DNA from: Nonomuraea endophytica
GTDB lineage: Bacteria > Actinomycetota > Actinomycetes > Streptosporangiales > Streptosporangiaceae
Assembly (NCBI RefSeq): GCF_014203235.1
Contig: NZ_JACHIN010000007.1
Span: 222,560-286,559, forward strand
Direction of reading: 5' to 3'
Length of the DNA stretch: 64,000 bases
The notes under the pieces are model-generated. The model was not told the origin of the DNA. It saw only the letters and a list, made by a program, of their open reading frames with translations, and searched no databases. Below, one piece after another: positions 49,976 to 59,054 of the stretch; the stretch's first letter is position 1, and every line of letters begins with the position of its first letter. A program made the position numbers and the translations under genes.

Positions 49976-50092
49976 CCCACCCCGGCGCAACAGCAGGACG
50001 TCAGCCACGTGGGGAGCGCGAGGGTTCTCCCTCGCCCGGGGTGTGGGGCAGAGCCCACTGTCACAGCCCGGAGCCCCCGGCGCGAAGCGCCC
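49976..50092 (-). repeat. Dispersed 117-bp hairpin-rich element, copy B
   Basis: Reverse-complement copy of the element at 30163-30281. Shared internal blocks include gctgtgacagtg, ctctgccccacaccccgggcg, gaaccctcgcgctcccc and ttgcgcc. It lies between the SnoaL-like and DUF3618 genes. Confidence 0.88.
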
Positions 50093-50112
50093 CCCGCGTA
50101 GGCCCACGCCCT

Positions 50113-50439
50113 TCAGCGGCGCCGCCGGCGCCACAGCATGATGGCCGCCCCCACCACCAGCACAGCCCCCACCCCGATCAACACCGGCGCCAAGCTCGGC
50201 GGCTCGTCGTCCCACAGGTGGTCAGGGTCGTCTTCGATGCGTACCGGCCGGGCCGTGAAGCCGAGGGCGTCGCCGACGGACGTGGCGATGTGCCCGGCTC
50301 GGCTCCGGACGTCGGCCACGGTGCGTTCGGCGACGCGCTTGGGGCTTACCCGGTCGGCGATGGCGTCGACCGTACGCGCGAGCTCCGTGCGCGTTTGCGC
50401 GATCCGCCGCTCCATCTCGTCCGGGTCGGTGTCAGCCAT
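50113..50439 (-). CDS. DUF3618 membrane-anchored protein
   Basis: 108 residues. MERRIAQTRTELARTVDAIADRVSPKRVAER is the DUF3618 signature; a single transmembrane helix (about 84-103) ends in a run of Arg, so the N-terminus is probably cytoplasmic by the positive-inside rule only if the orientation is reversed. Function is unknown but the family is common in actinobacteria beside envelope-stress genes. Here it is divergent from bcp. Confidence 0.88.
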   Translation of the reverse strand: MADTDPDEMERRIAQTRTELARTVDAIADRVSPKRVAERTVADVRSRAGHIATSVGDALGFTARPVRIEDDPDHLWDDEPPSLAPVLIGVGAVLVVGAAIMLWRRRRR

Positions 50440-50518
50440 GGCTCTCCTCTCGCAGGCGATCAGTCTGTCAGGTCAGGTCACCGTACGGCACGCCGGGCAG
50501 GCCGGTAGGTTCTGGGTC

Positions 50519-50992
50519 ATGACCGAAACCAAGCTGGCAGCTGGTGACGCCGCGCCGGAGTTCGCCCTTCCCGCCGCCGACGGCAGCACCGTCTCGCTCG
50601 ACTCGCTGCGCGGCAAGCGGGTGATCCTTTATTTCTACCCTGCCGCGATGACTCCGGGCTGCACGAAGCAGGCCTGCGATTTCCGCGACAATCTGGGGCA
50701 GCTGACCGCGGAGGGCTTCGTGGTGCTCGGCGTGTCCAAGGACAAGACCGACAAACTGGTCAAGTTCACGGAGCGGGACGCGCTGACGTTCCCGCTGTTG
50801 TCGGATCCTGAGCTGGCGGTGCACAAGGCCTACGGCGCGTATGGCGCCAAGAAGCTTTACGGCAAGGAGGTCGTGGGCGTGATCCGCTCCACCTTCGTGA
50901 TCGACGCCGACGGCAAGATCGAGCAGGCCCTCTACAACGTGAAGGCCACCGGCCACGTGGCGAGCCTGAAGAAGAAGCTGGGCCTGGACTGA
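50519..50992 (+). CDS. bcp: Thioredoxin-dependent peroxiredoxin (BCP)
   Basis: 157 residues from the ATG at 50519; the longer frame covers the divergent gene and is rejected. PAAMTPGCTKQACDFRDN gives the peroxidatic Cys48 and resolving Cys53, the atypical 2-Cys arrangement. It reduces organic peroxides and hydrogen peroxide in the cytoplasm, recharged by thioredoxin. No stress operator is evident in the 79-bp divergent region. Confidence 0.95.
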   Translation: MTETKLAAGDAAPEFALPAADGSTVSLDSLRGKRVILYFYPAAMTPGCTKQACDFRDNLGQLTAEGFVVLGVSKDKTDKLVKFTERDALTFPLLSDPELAVHKAYGAYGAKKLYGKEVVGVIRSTFVIDADGKIEQALYNVKATGHVASLKKKLGLD

Positions 50993-51067
50993 GGGCGGCG
51001 GAAAACCCGTGCTCCCGGCTGCCTCCGGGCAGTTAGACTACGGGGGTTCCGCTGCTGCAGCGGGGAC

Positions 51068-51151
51068 GCGGGCGTGGCGAAATCGGCATACGCGGCAGGT
51101 TTAGGTCCTGTTGGTGGAGACACTGTGGGGGTTCGAGTCCCCCCGCCCGCA
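51068..51151 (+). tRNA. tRNA-Leu (UAG)
   Basis: 84 nt. Acceptor arms gcgggcg and cgcccgc pair, with discriminator A. The anticodon stem gcagg/cctgt surrounds the loop tttaggt, giving anticodon TAG. A long variable arm is followed by the T arm gggggttcgagtccccc. CCA is not encoded. A strong terminator lies 20 bp downstream. Confidence 0.96.
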
Positions 51152-51171
51152 CACCCCACCACGGACAAAGA

Positions 51172-51210
51172 TCGGGCCGGGTGGCGCTTCCTCTTCGCCA
51201 CCCGGCCCGA
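51172..51210 (+). terminator. Strong hairpin terminator after tRNA-Leu
   Basis: tcgggccgggtggcg (51172-51186) and cgccacccggcccga (51196-51210) form a perfect 15-bp stem with a 9-nt loop. Confidence 0.93.
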
Positions 51211-51395
51211 CGTCGTGATCATGATCGACCATCACGATCTCCCTTTACCCGCCTCTGAAAGGCGCTCCCAAGAAGAATCTTGCCGGAAGGCCGGTAAGGC
51301 GGGTGTTAAGAGCCGTTCATGTCAGACCTGGGTCGTACGGCGTGTTCCACCTCCAGGCGGACAGAGAGCGCGCGGGTGGTACGTATCGTGAGGAT

Positions 51396-52574
51396 GTGTT
51401 CGGCAGGTTTCGCGCGTGGTCGCAGCGCCACGACAAGCTGGTCGATGCCCTGTGGGTGTCGCCTCTCATCGGCCTGTGCGTGTTGGTGGCGGTGCCGTAC
51501 AGCAACATCAGGCCTGAGGACCCGGGCGCCTATCTCTCGATGGGCGGATATGTGGGGCTGTCGGCGATCCTGCTGGCGCCGCTGCTGTGGCGCAGTTCGC
51601 GGCCGGTTCCGGCGTTCGCGGTGATCGCGTCGATCAGCTTCGTGCAGTGGCTGCTGAAGCTGGATCCGATCCCGGCCAACATCGCGGTGCTGGTGGCGTT
51701 GTTCTCGGTCGCCTACCGGGCGCGGTTTCTCTGGGCGGCGCTGGCCGGGCTGGTGGCCGAGCTGGGGATATTCCTGGCCCTGGTGCACTGGGACAGCCCG
51801 TCGCTGGGGATGTTCACCACCGGGACGATCTTCGTGGCGACGATCTGGCTCACCGGCATCTACGCCAACACCCGGCGGCGCTACCTCGTCAGCCTGGAGG
51901 AGCGGGCCGAGCGGGCCGAGCGGGAGCGTGACCAGCAGGCCAGGATCGCGGCGGCGGCCGAGCGCACCCGGATCGCACGGGAGCTGCACGACGTCGTGGC
52001 GCACAACGTGAGCGTCATGGTGGTTCAGGCGGACGGCGCCGGGTTCGCGATCGACGCCGATCCTGAGCAGGCGCGGCTGGCCGTACAGAACATCTCCAAG
52101 ACCGGGCGTGAGGCGCTCGCGGAGATGCGCAGGCTGGTGGGGGTGCTGCGGCAGGACGACGCGCCCGGCACCGACTACCTGCCCCAGCCCGGTCTCAACC
52201 AGCTTGAGGAGCTGGTCAGGGGCGCGGGCGTACCTGCTGAGCTGCAGGTGTCCGGCGCGCCCGGCGAGCTGCCCGAGGGGCAGCAACTCGCCGTCTACCG
52301 GATCATCCAGGAGGCGCTCACGAACGCGCTCAAGCACGGCGGCCCGGCCGCGAAGGCGCTGGTCGAGCTGAGGTACGGCAGAGCCGAACTCGTCGTCAAG
52401 GTCACCGACGACGGCCGGGGCGCGGCGGCGCCGGCGAGCGCGGGCGGCCACGGCCTGGTCGGCATGCGCGAACGCGTCACCATGTACGGCGGCGCCGTCA
52501 CGGCCGCACCCAGGCCGGGCGGCGGTTTCGAGGTCCTCGCCCGGCTCCCGATCCAGACCCAGAGGGCGGCCTGA
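51396..52574 (+). CDS. Sensor histidine kinase (NarL/LiaS-type, HPK7)
   Basis: 392 residues from the GTG at 51396; a start at 51303 would add 31 residues. Five or so transmembrane helices fill residues 18-155, then a coiled coil and the dimerisation box TRIARELHDVVAHNVSVMVVQ with His198. The HATPase domain ends with DDGRGAAAPASAGGHGLVGMRERV. It lies 3 bp before its response regulator, and an ABC exporter follows, so it probably senses an envelope stress or drug. Confidence 0.9.
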   Translation: MFGRFRAWSQRHDKLVDALWVSPLIGLCVLVAVPYSNIRPEDPGAYLSMGGYVGLSAILLAPLLWRSSRPVPAFAVIASISFVQWLLKLDPIPANIAVLVALFSVAYRARFLWAALAGLVAELGIFLALVHWDSPSLGMFTTGTIFVATIWLTGIYANTRRRYLVSLEERAERAERERDQQARIAAAAERTRIARELHDVVAHNVSVMVVQADGAGFAIDADPEQARLAVQNISKTGREALAEMRRLVGVLRQDDAPGTDYLPQPGLNQLEELVRGAGVPAELQVSGAPGELPEGQQLAVYRIIQEALTNALKHGGPAAKALVELRYGRAELVVKVTDDGRGAAAPASAGGHGLVGMRERVTMYGGAVTAAPRPGGGFEVLARLPIQTQRAA

Positions 52575-52577
52575 AGC

Positions 52578-53228
52578 ATGATCCGGGTGATGCTGGTGGA
52601 CGACCAGCAACTGCTGCGCACGGGCTTCAAGATGGTGCTGTCGGCCCAGCCCGACATCGAGGTCGTGGCCGAGGCGGCGAACGGCGCGCAGGCGCTGGAG
52701 GTCCTGGAGCACACCGAGGTGGACGTGGTGCTCATGGACGTGCGCATGCCGACCATGGACGGCGTCGAGGCGACGGCCAGGATCAACGGCCCGAAGGTGC
52801 TGATGCTGACCACGTTCGACCTGGACGAGTACGCGTTCGCGGCGCTGAAGGCGGGCGCGGCGGGGTTCCTGCTGAAGGACGTGCCCCCGGCCGACCTGGT
52901 GACGGCGATCCGGCAGGTGCACGCGGGCGACGCGGCGATGGCGCCGAGCACGTTGCGGCGGGTGCTGGACAGGTTCGCCGCGCATCTGCCGTCGGGCGAG
53001 GCGGCGGCGGTGAAGGAGCTGACGCCGCGCGAGCACGAGGTGCTGCTGATGGTGGGGCGCGGCCTGTCGAACCTGGAGATCGCCGCCAGCCTGGACGTGG
53101 CGGAGGCCACGGTGAAGACGCATCTCGGGCGCATCCTGGCGAAACTGGGGCTACGGGATCGTGCGCAGGTGGTGGTATATGCGTACGAGGCCGGGCTGAT
53201 CGTGCCGTCGAATCGGCCGAAAGGCTGA
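52578..53228 (+). CDS. NarL/LuxR-type response regulator
   Basis: 216 residues. Receiver domain with phospho-acceptor Asp54 in VVLMDVRMP and Lys near 104 (FLLKDVPPADL). C-terminal LuxR helix-turn-helix: LTPREHEVLLMVGRGLSNLEIA and ATVKTHLGRILAKLGLRDRAQ. Partner of the kinase 3 bp upstream and probable activator of the ABC exporter genes 109 bp downstream. Confidence 0.95.
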   Translation: MIRVMLVDDQQLLRTGFKMVLSAQPDIEVVAEAANGAQALEVLEHTEVDVVLMDVRMPTMDGVEATARINGPKVLMLTTFDLDEYAFAALKAGAAGFLLKDVPPADLVTAIRQVHAGDAAMAPSTLRRVLDRFAAHLPSGEAAAVKELTPREHEVLLMVGRGLSNLEIAASLDVAEATVKTHLGRILAKLGLRDRAQVVVYAYEAGLIVPSNRPKG

Positions 53229-53337
53229 CCGCCGTCATCTCAAGGGGCACACGAAGTCCCTCCTCAGGGGTCATGGATCTCGAAATTTCCGCCCATAGCG
53301 TGGGTCGAGTTCGAAGAACCACGACCCAGGAGTGAAC

Positions 53338-54090
53338 GTGACCCTCACGGAGACACGGCGCCAGGCCCCGCCCGCGGTGGTGGCCAGAGCCCTGACCAAG
53401 GTGTACGGCCAGGGCGACGCCCAGGTGCACGCCCTGAGCGGCGTCGACGTGTCGTTCGCGACCGGCGCGTTCACCGCGATCATGGGCCCGTCCGGCTCGG
53501 GCAAGTCGACGCTGATGCACTGCCTGGCCGGGCTGGACAGCGCGACCAGCGGCACCGTGCACATCGGCGACGTGGAGCTGACCGGCCTCAGCGACAAGCA
53601 GCTGACGTTGCTGCGCCGTGAGCGCATCGGCTTCATCTTCCAGGCGTTCAACCTGCTCCCGACGCTGACCGCAGAGCAGAACATCCGGCTGCCGCTGGAG
53701 ATCGCCGGCCGGCTGGCGGACCAGCAGCTGTTCGACCGGGTGATCGCGACGGTCGGGCTTAAGGACCGGCTGAAGCACAAGCCGAGCGAGCTGTCCGGCG
53801 GCCAGCAGCAGCGTGTGGCGGTGGCCCGCGCGCTCATCAGCAAGCCTCAGGTGATCTTCGCCGACGAGCCGACGGGCAACCTCGACTCGCGCAGCGGCGC
53901 CGAGGTGCTGTCGTTCCTGCGGACGAGCGTGCGCGAGCTGGGCCAGACGATCGTCATGGTCACCCACGACCCGGTGGCCGCCTCCTACGCCGACCGCGTG
54001 GTGTTCCTGCGGGACGGCGCGCTGATCTCGGAGCTGGCGCAGCCGTCCCCGCAGACGGTGCTCGACACCCTCATGAAGCTGGAAGGGTGA
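53338..54090 (+). CDS. ABC transporter ATP-binding protein (MacB/LolD type)
   Basis: 250 residues from the GTG at 53338 (AGGAG 6 nt upstream; the GTG at 53332 overlaps that site). Walker A GPSGSGKST, Q-loop FIFQAFNLLP, signature LSGGQQQRVAVARAL, Walker B VIFADEPTGNLD and H-loop VMVTHDP are all present. It powers the following FtsX-like permease, with a 4-bp GTGA overlap. Likely substrate: peptide antibiotic or envelope component. Confidence 0.95.
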   Translation: MTLTETRRQAPPAVVARALTKVYGQGDAQVHALSGVDVSFATGAFTAIMGPSGSGKSTLMHCLAGLDSATSGTVHIGDVELTGLSDKQLTLLRRERIGFIFQAFNLLPTLTAEQNIRLPLEIAGRLADQQLFDRVIATVGLKDRLKHKPSELSGGQQQRVAVARALISKPQVIFADEPTGNLDSRSGAEVLSFLRTSVRELGQTIVMVTHDPVAASYADRVVFLRDGALISELAQPSPQTVLDTLMKLEG

Positions 54091-56570
54091 GCGGGGTGAT
54101 CAAGACGGCTCTGGCCGGCCTGCGCGCGCACAAGCTGAGACTGCTCCTGACCTCGCTGGCGATCACGCTCGGCGTGGGCTTCATCGCGGGCACGTTCGTC
54201 CTCACCGACACCATCGACGCGGGCTTCTCGCAGAAGGTCACCGCGGAGGCCGACAGGGTCGCGGTCGCGGTGGTGTCCAAGGACGCGGAGAAGCCGCTGC
54301 CCACGGCACTGCTGGGCAAGATTAGGGAGGCTCCCGGCGTCCGGGACGCGCAGGGTCTCATCCGCGGCCCCGCTCCCCTGCTCGGCAAGGACGGCAAGGC
54401 CATCGGCGACCTGCCGACCACCGCCGTCTCGATCCCGACCGGCGAGCTGGCCCGCGCCACGATCGTCAGCGGCACCGGCCCCGGCAACGACGACCACGCG
54501 GCCGTCGTGGACAAGAACACCGCCAAGGCCCAGGGCATCAAGCCCGGCGACACCGTCACCGTGCTCGACCACCGCCAGTCCCGCCACGACTTCAAGGTCG
54601 TCGGCCTCCTGGACCCCGGCCTGGACCAGGAGCTGGGCTTCACCGGCGCGATCGGTTTCACCACGGCGACGGCGGAGCGGCTGACCGGCGCGAAGGGCTT
54701 CACCGAGATCGACGTGGCCGGCGCCGACCCCGCCGCGCTCAAGAAGGCGGTCGCCGCGGTGGCCGGCGGCGGCGCCCTGGTCATGACCGGGCAGGAGCTG
54801 GCCGACCAGATGGCGAAGGCGGCGGGCGTCTCGACCGACATGATCACCGTGGGCCTGCTGCTGTTCGGCCTGATCGCCATGCTGGTGGCGGCGCTGGTCA
54901 TCTACAACACGTTCAACATCCTCATCGCCCAGCGCACCCGCGAGATGGCGCTGCTGCGCTGCATCGGCGCCACCCGGCAGCAGGTCTTCGGCTCGGTGCT
55001 GTTCGAGTCGGCGATCGTCGGCGTGGTGTCCTCGGTGCTCGGCCTGCTGGCCGGCTACGGGCTCGGCGCGCTGGCGATGACGCTGCTGGCGGCCTTCGAC
55101 GCGCCGCTGCCGACCGGCGCGGGCGTGGCGCTGGCGCCGAAGACGATCGCGATCGGCCTGGCGGTCGGCATCGTGGTCACCGTGGGCGCGGCGCTGCTGC
55201 CGGCCCGCGGGGCGACCAAGGTGGCCCCGATCGCCGCGCTGGGCTCGCAGGTGGAGGAGCAGACGTTCCGCACCGGCGCGCTGCGCATGGTCTTCGCCGG
55301 GCTGTTCCTGCTGGCGGGAGCCGGTACGACCGCGGCCGGGGTGATGATGAAGCCCGGCGAGATGGTCTCGCTGTTCGTCGTCATGGGCGGCGGCGCCCTG
55401 ACGTTCCTGGCGGTCCTGATCCTCGGGCCGGTCCTGGTCAAGCCGCTGAGCGCGCTGGTCGGCTGGGTGCCGGCCAAGTTGTTCGGGGTGCCGGGCAGGC
55501 TCGCCGTGGACAACTCGGGCCGCAACCCCAAGCGCGCGGCCACGACCACGGTCGCGCTGACGATCGGGGTGACGCTGATGACGCTCATCTCGGTGATCAC
55601 CGCGTCCACCCGGGTGACGATGGACGCCAAGCTCGACAACCAGTTCCCCGTCGACTACATGATCATGAGTCAGTCGCGCGAGCCCGACGTACCCCGGGAG
55701 GTCGCCGAGAAGCTGCGTGGCCTGCCCGAGCTGAGCGCGGTGGTCTCGATCCGCGAGAGCACGGCCAAGGTCGGCGGCAAGAAGTTCGACGTCGGGACCT
55801 GGTCGGGCCCGCTCAAGCCGGTCGTCAAGAGCGGCACCCTGGCCGGTTTCGGGCCTGGCCAGGTGGCCCTGACCGACTATCTGGCCACGGACCTCGGGGT
55901 GAAGACCGGCGGCACGATCATGCTGAAGGGCGAGCGGCTCACGGTGGTGGCACTCCTCGACGGCGAGGAGACCCCGCTGCCGAGCGTCACGCTGCCCGAG
56001 AGCTCCTTCGACAAGCAGTTCGCCCGCGCGCTCGACTCCCGCGTGATGGTCAACATCAAGGACGGCGTCGCGCCCGAGCAGGCCCGCAAGCTCGTCCAGG
56101 CGGCCACCGCCGCCTACCCGACGGTCCAGGTGCAGAGCTCCACCGACGTGCGCGGGCAGTTCGACGACGCGCTCGACATGGTGTTGATGATCATCACGGC
56201 GCTGCTGGGGCTGGCCATCCTCATCTCGCTGCTCGGCATCGCCAACACGCTCTCGCTGTCGGTGCACGAGCGCACCCGCGAGTCGGCCCTGCTGCGGGCG
56301 CTCGGCCTGACCCGGCCGCAGCTGCGCCGGATGCTCTCGGTCGAGGCGCTGGTGCTCGGGCTCATCGGGGCGCTGGTCGGGGTGCTGCTCGGCGCCGTCT
56401 TCGGCTGGGCCGCGGTCAAGGCCATGATCGACGGTGCCGTCTACCAGTTGCCGATCGGGCAGGTGCTGCTTTTCGTGGCGCTGTCGGGGGTGGCGGGCGT
56501 GCTCGCCGCGGTCCTGCCCGCGCGCCGCGCCGCCCGCGCCTCGATCGTCGGCTCGCTGGCCGCCGGCTAG
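54087..56570 (+). CDS. FtsX-like ABC permease (two-module, MacB/LolCE-type)
   Basis: 827 residues. Transmembrane helices near 15-38, 255-280, 305-330, 355-375, 395-420, 440-460, 490-510, 695-720, 745-775 and 785-810, with two FtsX domains (IAQRTREMALLRCIGATRQQVFGS and SVHERTRESALLRALGLTRPQLRRM) flanking large extracytoplasmic loops. This is the fused, four-plus-six-helix layout common to actinobacterial exporters. It works with the ATPase encoded upstream. Confidence 0.93.
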   Translation: MSGVIKTALAGLRAHKLRLLLTSLAITLGVGFIAGTFVLTDTIDAGFSQKVTAEADRVAVAVVSKDAEKPLPTALLGKIREAPGVRDAQGLIRGPAPLLGKDGKAIGDLPTTAVSIPTGELARATIVSGTGPGNDDHAAVVDKNTAKAQGIKPGDTVTVLDHRQSRHDFKVVGLLDPGLDQELGFTGAIGFTTATAERLTGAKGFTEIDVAGADPAALKKAVAAVAGGGALVMTGQELADQMAKAAGVSTDMITVGLLLFGLIAMLVAALVIYNTFNILIAQRTREMALLRCIGATRQQVFGSVLFESAIVGVVSSVLGLLAGYGLGALAMTLLAAFDAPLPTGAGVALAPKTIAIGLAVGIVVTVGAALLPARGATKVAPIAALGSQVEEQTFRTGALRMVFAGLFLLAGAGTTAAGVMMKPGEMVSLFVVMGGGALTFLAVLILGPVLVKPLSALVGWVPAKLFGVPGRLAVDNSGRNPKRAATTTVALTIGVTLMTLISVITASTRVTMDAKLDNQFPVDYMIMSQSREPDVPREVAEKLRGLPELSAVVSIRESTAKVGGKKFDVGTWSGPLKPVVKSGTLAGFGPGQVALTDYLATDLGVKTGGTIMLKGERLTVVALLDGEETPLPSVTLPESSFDKQFARALDSRVMVNIKDGVAPEQARKLVQAATAAYPTVQVQSSTDVRGQFDDALDMVLMIITALLGLAILISLLGIANTLSLSVHERTRESALLRALGLTRPQLRRMLSVEALVLGLIGALVGVLLGAVFGWAAVKAMIDGAVYQLPIGQVLLFVALSGVAGVLAAVLPARRAARASIVGSLAAG

Positions 56571-56571
56571 C

Positions 56572-56841
56572 TCATCGGGGGGTACGGCCCGGCCACTGCT
56601 CGGCGACCGTTTCCGGGTCGAGCAGTGGCCGGATCGTCACCTCTCCGGTGGTCCCGTCGATGACGACGCAGCCGCCGCCGACGCTCTCGGGCAGCTGGGC
56701 GGGGTCGGCCGGTTCGAGCTCTCGGACCCAGGCCACATACCCGTCCCGGAAGGCGTGGAGCCCCACCGAGACCGCCTTGTCGGCCGACCGGACGCCGTTG
56801 AAGTACTCCTCCGCGACCGCGCGGGCCTGGTCGAGGTTCAC
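56572..56841 (-). CDS. YrhB-domain (Imm35-like) immunity protein
   Basis: 89 residues; GTG at 56841 overlaps the stop of the toxin-like gene by 4 bp. NLDQARAVAEEYFNG, YVAWVREL..., GGGCVVIDGTTGEVTIRPLLD follows the YrhB/immunity-protein-35 pattern. Imm35 proteins protect against papain-fold or similar toxins. The coupled translation is typical of toxin-immunity pairs. Convergent with the ABC permease gene, 1 bp apart. Confidence 0.75.
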   Translation of the reverse strand: MNLDQARAVAEEYFNGVRSADKAVSVGLHAFRDGYVAWVRELEPADPAQLPESVGGGCVVIDGTTGEVTIRPLLDPETVAEQWPGRTPR

Positions 56842-57602
56842 CGCGGCAGCCCCTGCCGATCCACGACCACGCAGAACACGCCCGTCACCGTCGTGTACGG
56901 CGGCTCGACCGCCATGTGACCGCGCTGCGCGTCCACCCAGATCACCTCTCCCGACATGTTGACCGCGTTCCACGCGTGGGCGCCGCCGCCCGGCCAGCGC
57001 ACCACCAGCACCGCCGCCGCCCCGTGCCCGGCCTCCACCAGCCGCCGGGCGATCGGCGGGTAGGCGTGCCGCCCCTGTCCCGCGCACTCGAACCGCTGAC
57101 CGACCCAGCGCTCCATCCTGGCGATGCCGCCGTCCTCGCCGGTCAGCAGCGGACGGCCGACGCGGTCGTACTCAGGCAGCCGGGGCGCGGCCGCCGCCGG
57201 CTCGCCGTGCCAGGTGGACAGCACCGCCAGCGCGCAGTCCACCGCGTTGCCGGCCCGGAACGGGTCGTCCGCCGGCCCCTCCCCGTTGATCAGCCGGATC
57301 CAGGTGCCGCGCGGATCGGGGAACCGGCTGCCGGACGGCACCGCCCGGATCAGGTCCTGCTCGACCTGCGGGTCGGGATGCGCCAGCCCACCCGGCAGCC
57401 CGTACGGCCGGCACTCCGCCAGCCGGGGCGGCCGGTCGGGCAGGTCGAACCAGTCTTCCCCGGTGAAGTCGTCGACGCCGCCGGGCAGGGCCGAGTCGGC
57501 GGCCAGCTCGTAGTCGCGCCAGCGCACGCCGTCGGCGACCAGCGGGTTGTAGTGCCCGCCTGGAAGGCTCCACCGGTTGCCGGGCTTTCGGTCGCGGAAC
57601 AC
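56838..57602 (-). CDS. Papain-fold (glutamine-deamidase-type) toxin-domain protein
   Basis: 254 residues, apparently GTG start at 57602. Catalytic triad candidates: Cys123 in AGNAVDCALAVLSTWHG, His209 in WPGGGAHAWNAVN and Asp224 in VIWVDAQRGH, the order seen in papain-fold toxin/glutamine deamidase domains of polymorphic toxins. No signal peptide, RHS or WXG domain is attached, so it is a stand-alone effector or an orphan toxin domain. The coupled YrhB-like gene follows. Confidence 0.78.
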   Translation of the reverse strand: MFRDRKPGNRWSLPGGHYNPLVADGVRWRDYELAADSALPGGVDDFTGEDWFDLPDRPPRLAECRPYGLPGGLAHPDPQVEQDLIRAVPSGSRFPDPRGTWIRLINGEGPADDPFRAGNAVDCALAVLSTWHGEPAAAAPRLPEYDRVGRPLLTGEDGGIARMERWVGQRFECAGQGRHAYPPIARRLVEAGHGAAAVLVVRWPGGGAHAWNAVNMSGEVIWVDAQRGHMAVEPPYTTVTGVFCVVVDRQGLPR

Positions 57603-57635
57603 GACGCCCGATCGTAGAGGCCCGGTCGCGCTGAG

Positions 57636-59054
57636 TCAGCGAGTTGCCCGATTCTCTCGGACCCAGCTCGCGGGCAGCACCGCGCCGACCGGGCGCCCGG
57701 CGACGAGTTCGCCGTCCCGGACGAAGCCCTCGGGACGGCCGCGCAGCCGTTCCACCAGCATGGCCCGCCACGGCCCGCCGACCGGCAGCTCGCGCAGCTC
57801 GTCCGGGTCATCGGCCAGGTCGAACAGCTGCTCGCGCCCGTCACCGCTGCGCCAGACGTACTTCCACCGCCCGTCGGTCAGCCAGTGCACGCTCCCGGCC
57901 CGCGCGGAGATCACATGCTCCCCGTGCAGGACGGGGCGCGGCGGCCCGGCGACCGCGTCGCGCCCCTCCACTCCGGCCGGAACCGGCAGCCCGGCGGCGG
58001 TGAGCAGGGTCGGCATGACGTCGCGCAGCTCCACCACCCGCGTGTCCACTCCCGGCGCGATGCCGGGACCGCCCAGGATGAACGGGATGCGCGCCGAACC
58101 CTCGTAGGGCAGCGACTTGCGGTAGAGGTGGTGGTCGCCCATCAGCTCCCCGTGGTCGGAGGTGAACAGCACGATCGTGTTGTCGGCCCCCTCCTCGGCG
58201 AGCACTTCGAGGATGCGGTTGACCTGCTGGTCGATGTGCGACATGTGCCCGTAGTAGCCGGCTCTGGCCCGCTGGTGCCGTACGACCGGCAGTTCCAGGT
58301 ACGGCGAAGCCGGATCATACGGATTGCCGCTGTCGCCCCACATGTCCCGGGCCCACTCCCCCACCGGGACCGGCGGCATCTCGCGCTCCAGATACTGCTC
58401 GAACGCCCAGGCCGGCGGATCGTACGGCGGATGCGGCCGATGGAAGCTGGTGAACAGGAAGAACGGCCGCGAACGGTCCCGGGTCCGCAGGAAGTCCACG
58501 GTCCGCTGGGTGACCCAGTTCGTCGGGTGCTGCCACTCGGGCTTGTCCCACGGCCTGGCCACGATGCTGTTGCAGTCGACGCCGTGCTCGGCGTAGTCCG
58601 CGTCGGCCCGGCCGGTGGCCGCGCGCAGCCAGGGCACGTAGTCGTCGATGTCGGCCAGGTCGGCGGCGTGCCGGCGGGCGTGGTGCAGGTAGCCGTCGTG
58701 GAGTTCGACGCTTTCGAAGCCGAGCGTGTGGCGCTCGGGGTGGACGTGCATCTTGCCGATGGCGTGGGTGCGGTAGCCGTGCTCGGTGAAGGCTCCGGCC
58801 ATGGTGGTCTCGTAGTCCCAGGGCACGCCGTCGGCGTACCCGACGCGGCCGTGGGTGGTGGCGCGCTGGCCGGTCATGAGGGAGGCGCGGGCCGGGACGC
58901 AGGTGGGGTTGGCGGAGTAGGCCCTGGTGAAGCGGCGGGCGCCGGAGGCCCAGCGGTCGATGAAGGGCGTCTCGACGACGGGGTGGCCGTCGATCGACAG
59001 GCAGTCGCCCCGCCACTGGTCGGTGAAGATCACCAGGATGTCAGGCTGTGCCAC
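57636..59054 (-). CDS. Sulfatase (type I, formylglycine-dependent)
   Basis: 472 residues from the GTG at 59054, which overlaps the stop of the LacI gene by 14 bp. DILVIFTDQW holds the first metal ligands; Cys52 in NPTCVPARASLMTG is the CxPxR formylglycine site; LFTSDHGELMGDH completes the calcium site. No signal peptide, so it may act in the cytoplasm. It probably desulfates a carbohydrate under control of the LacI-type protein. Confidence 0.92.
   Translation of the reverse strand: MAQPDILVIFTDQWRGDCLSIDGHPVVETPFIDRWASGARRFTRAYSANPTCVPARASLMTGQRATTHGRVGYADGVPWDYETTMAGAFTEHGYRTHAIGKMHVHPERHTLGFESVELHDGYLHHARRHAADLADIDDYVPWLRAATGRADADYAEHGVDCNSIVARPWDKPEWQHPTNWVTQRTVDFLRTRDRSRPFFLFTSFHRPHPPYDPPAWAFEQYLEREMPPVPVGEWARDMWGDSGNPYDPASPYLELPVVRHQRARAGYYGHMSHIDQQVNRILEVLAEEGADNTIVLFTSDHGELMGDHHLYRKSLPYEGSARIPFILGGPGIAPGVDTRVVELRDVMPTLLTAAGLPVPAGVEGRDAVAGPPRPVLHGEHVISARAGSVHWLTDGRWKYVWRSGDGREQLFDLADDPDELRELPVGGPWRAMLVERLRGRPEGFVRDGELVAGRPVGAVLPASWVRENRATR

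Noticed and set aside
50138..50518. N-terminal extension of bcp
   Set aside because: Covers the divergent DUF3618 gene; the ATG at 50519 gives the normal protein length.
53985..56267. 760-residue antisense frame over the ABC permease
   Set aside because: High-GC shadow; composition dominated by His, Arg, Gly and Gln; the sense gene is clearly real.
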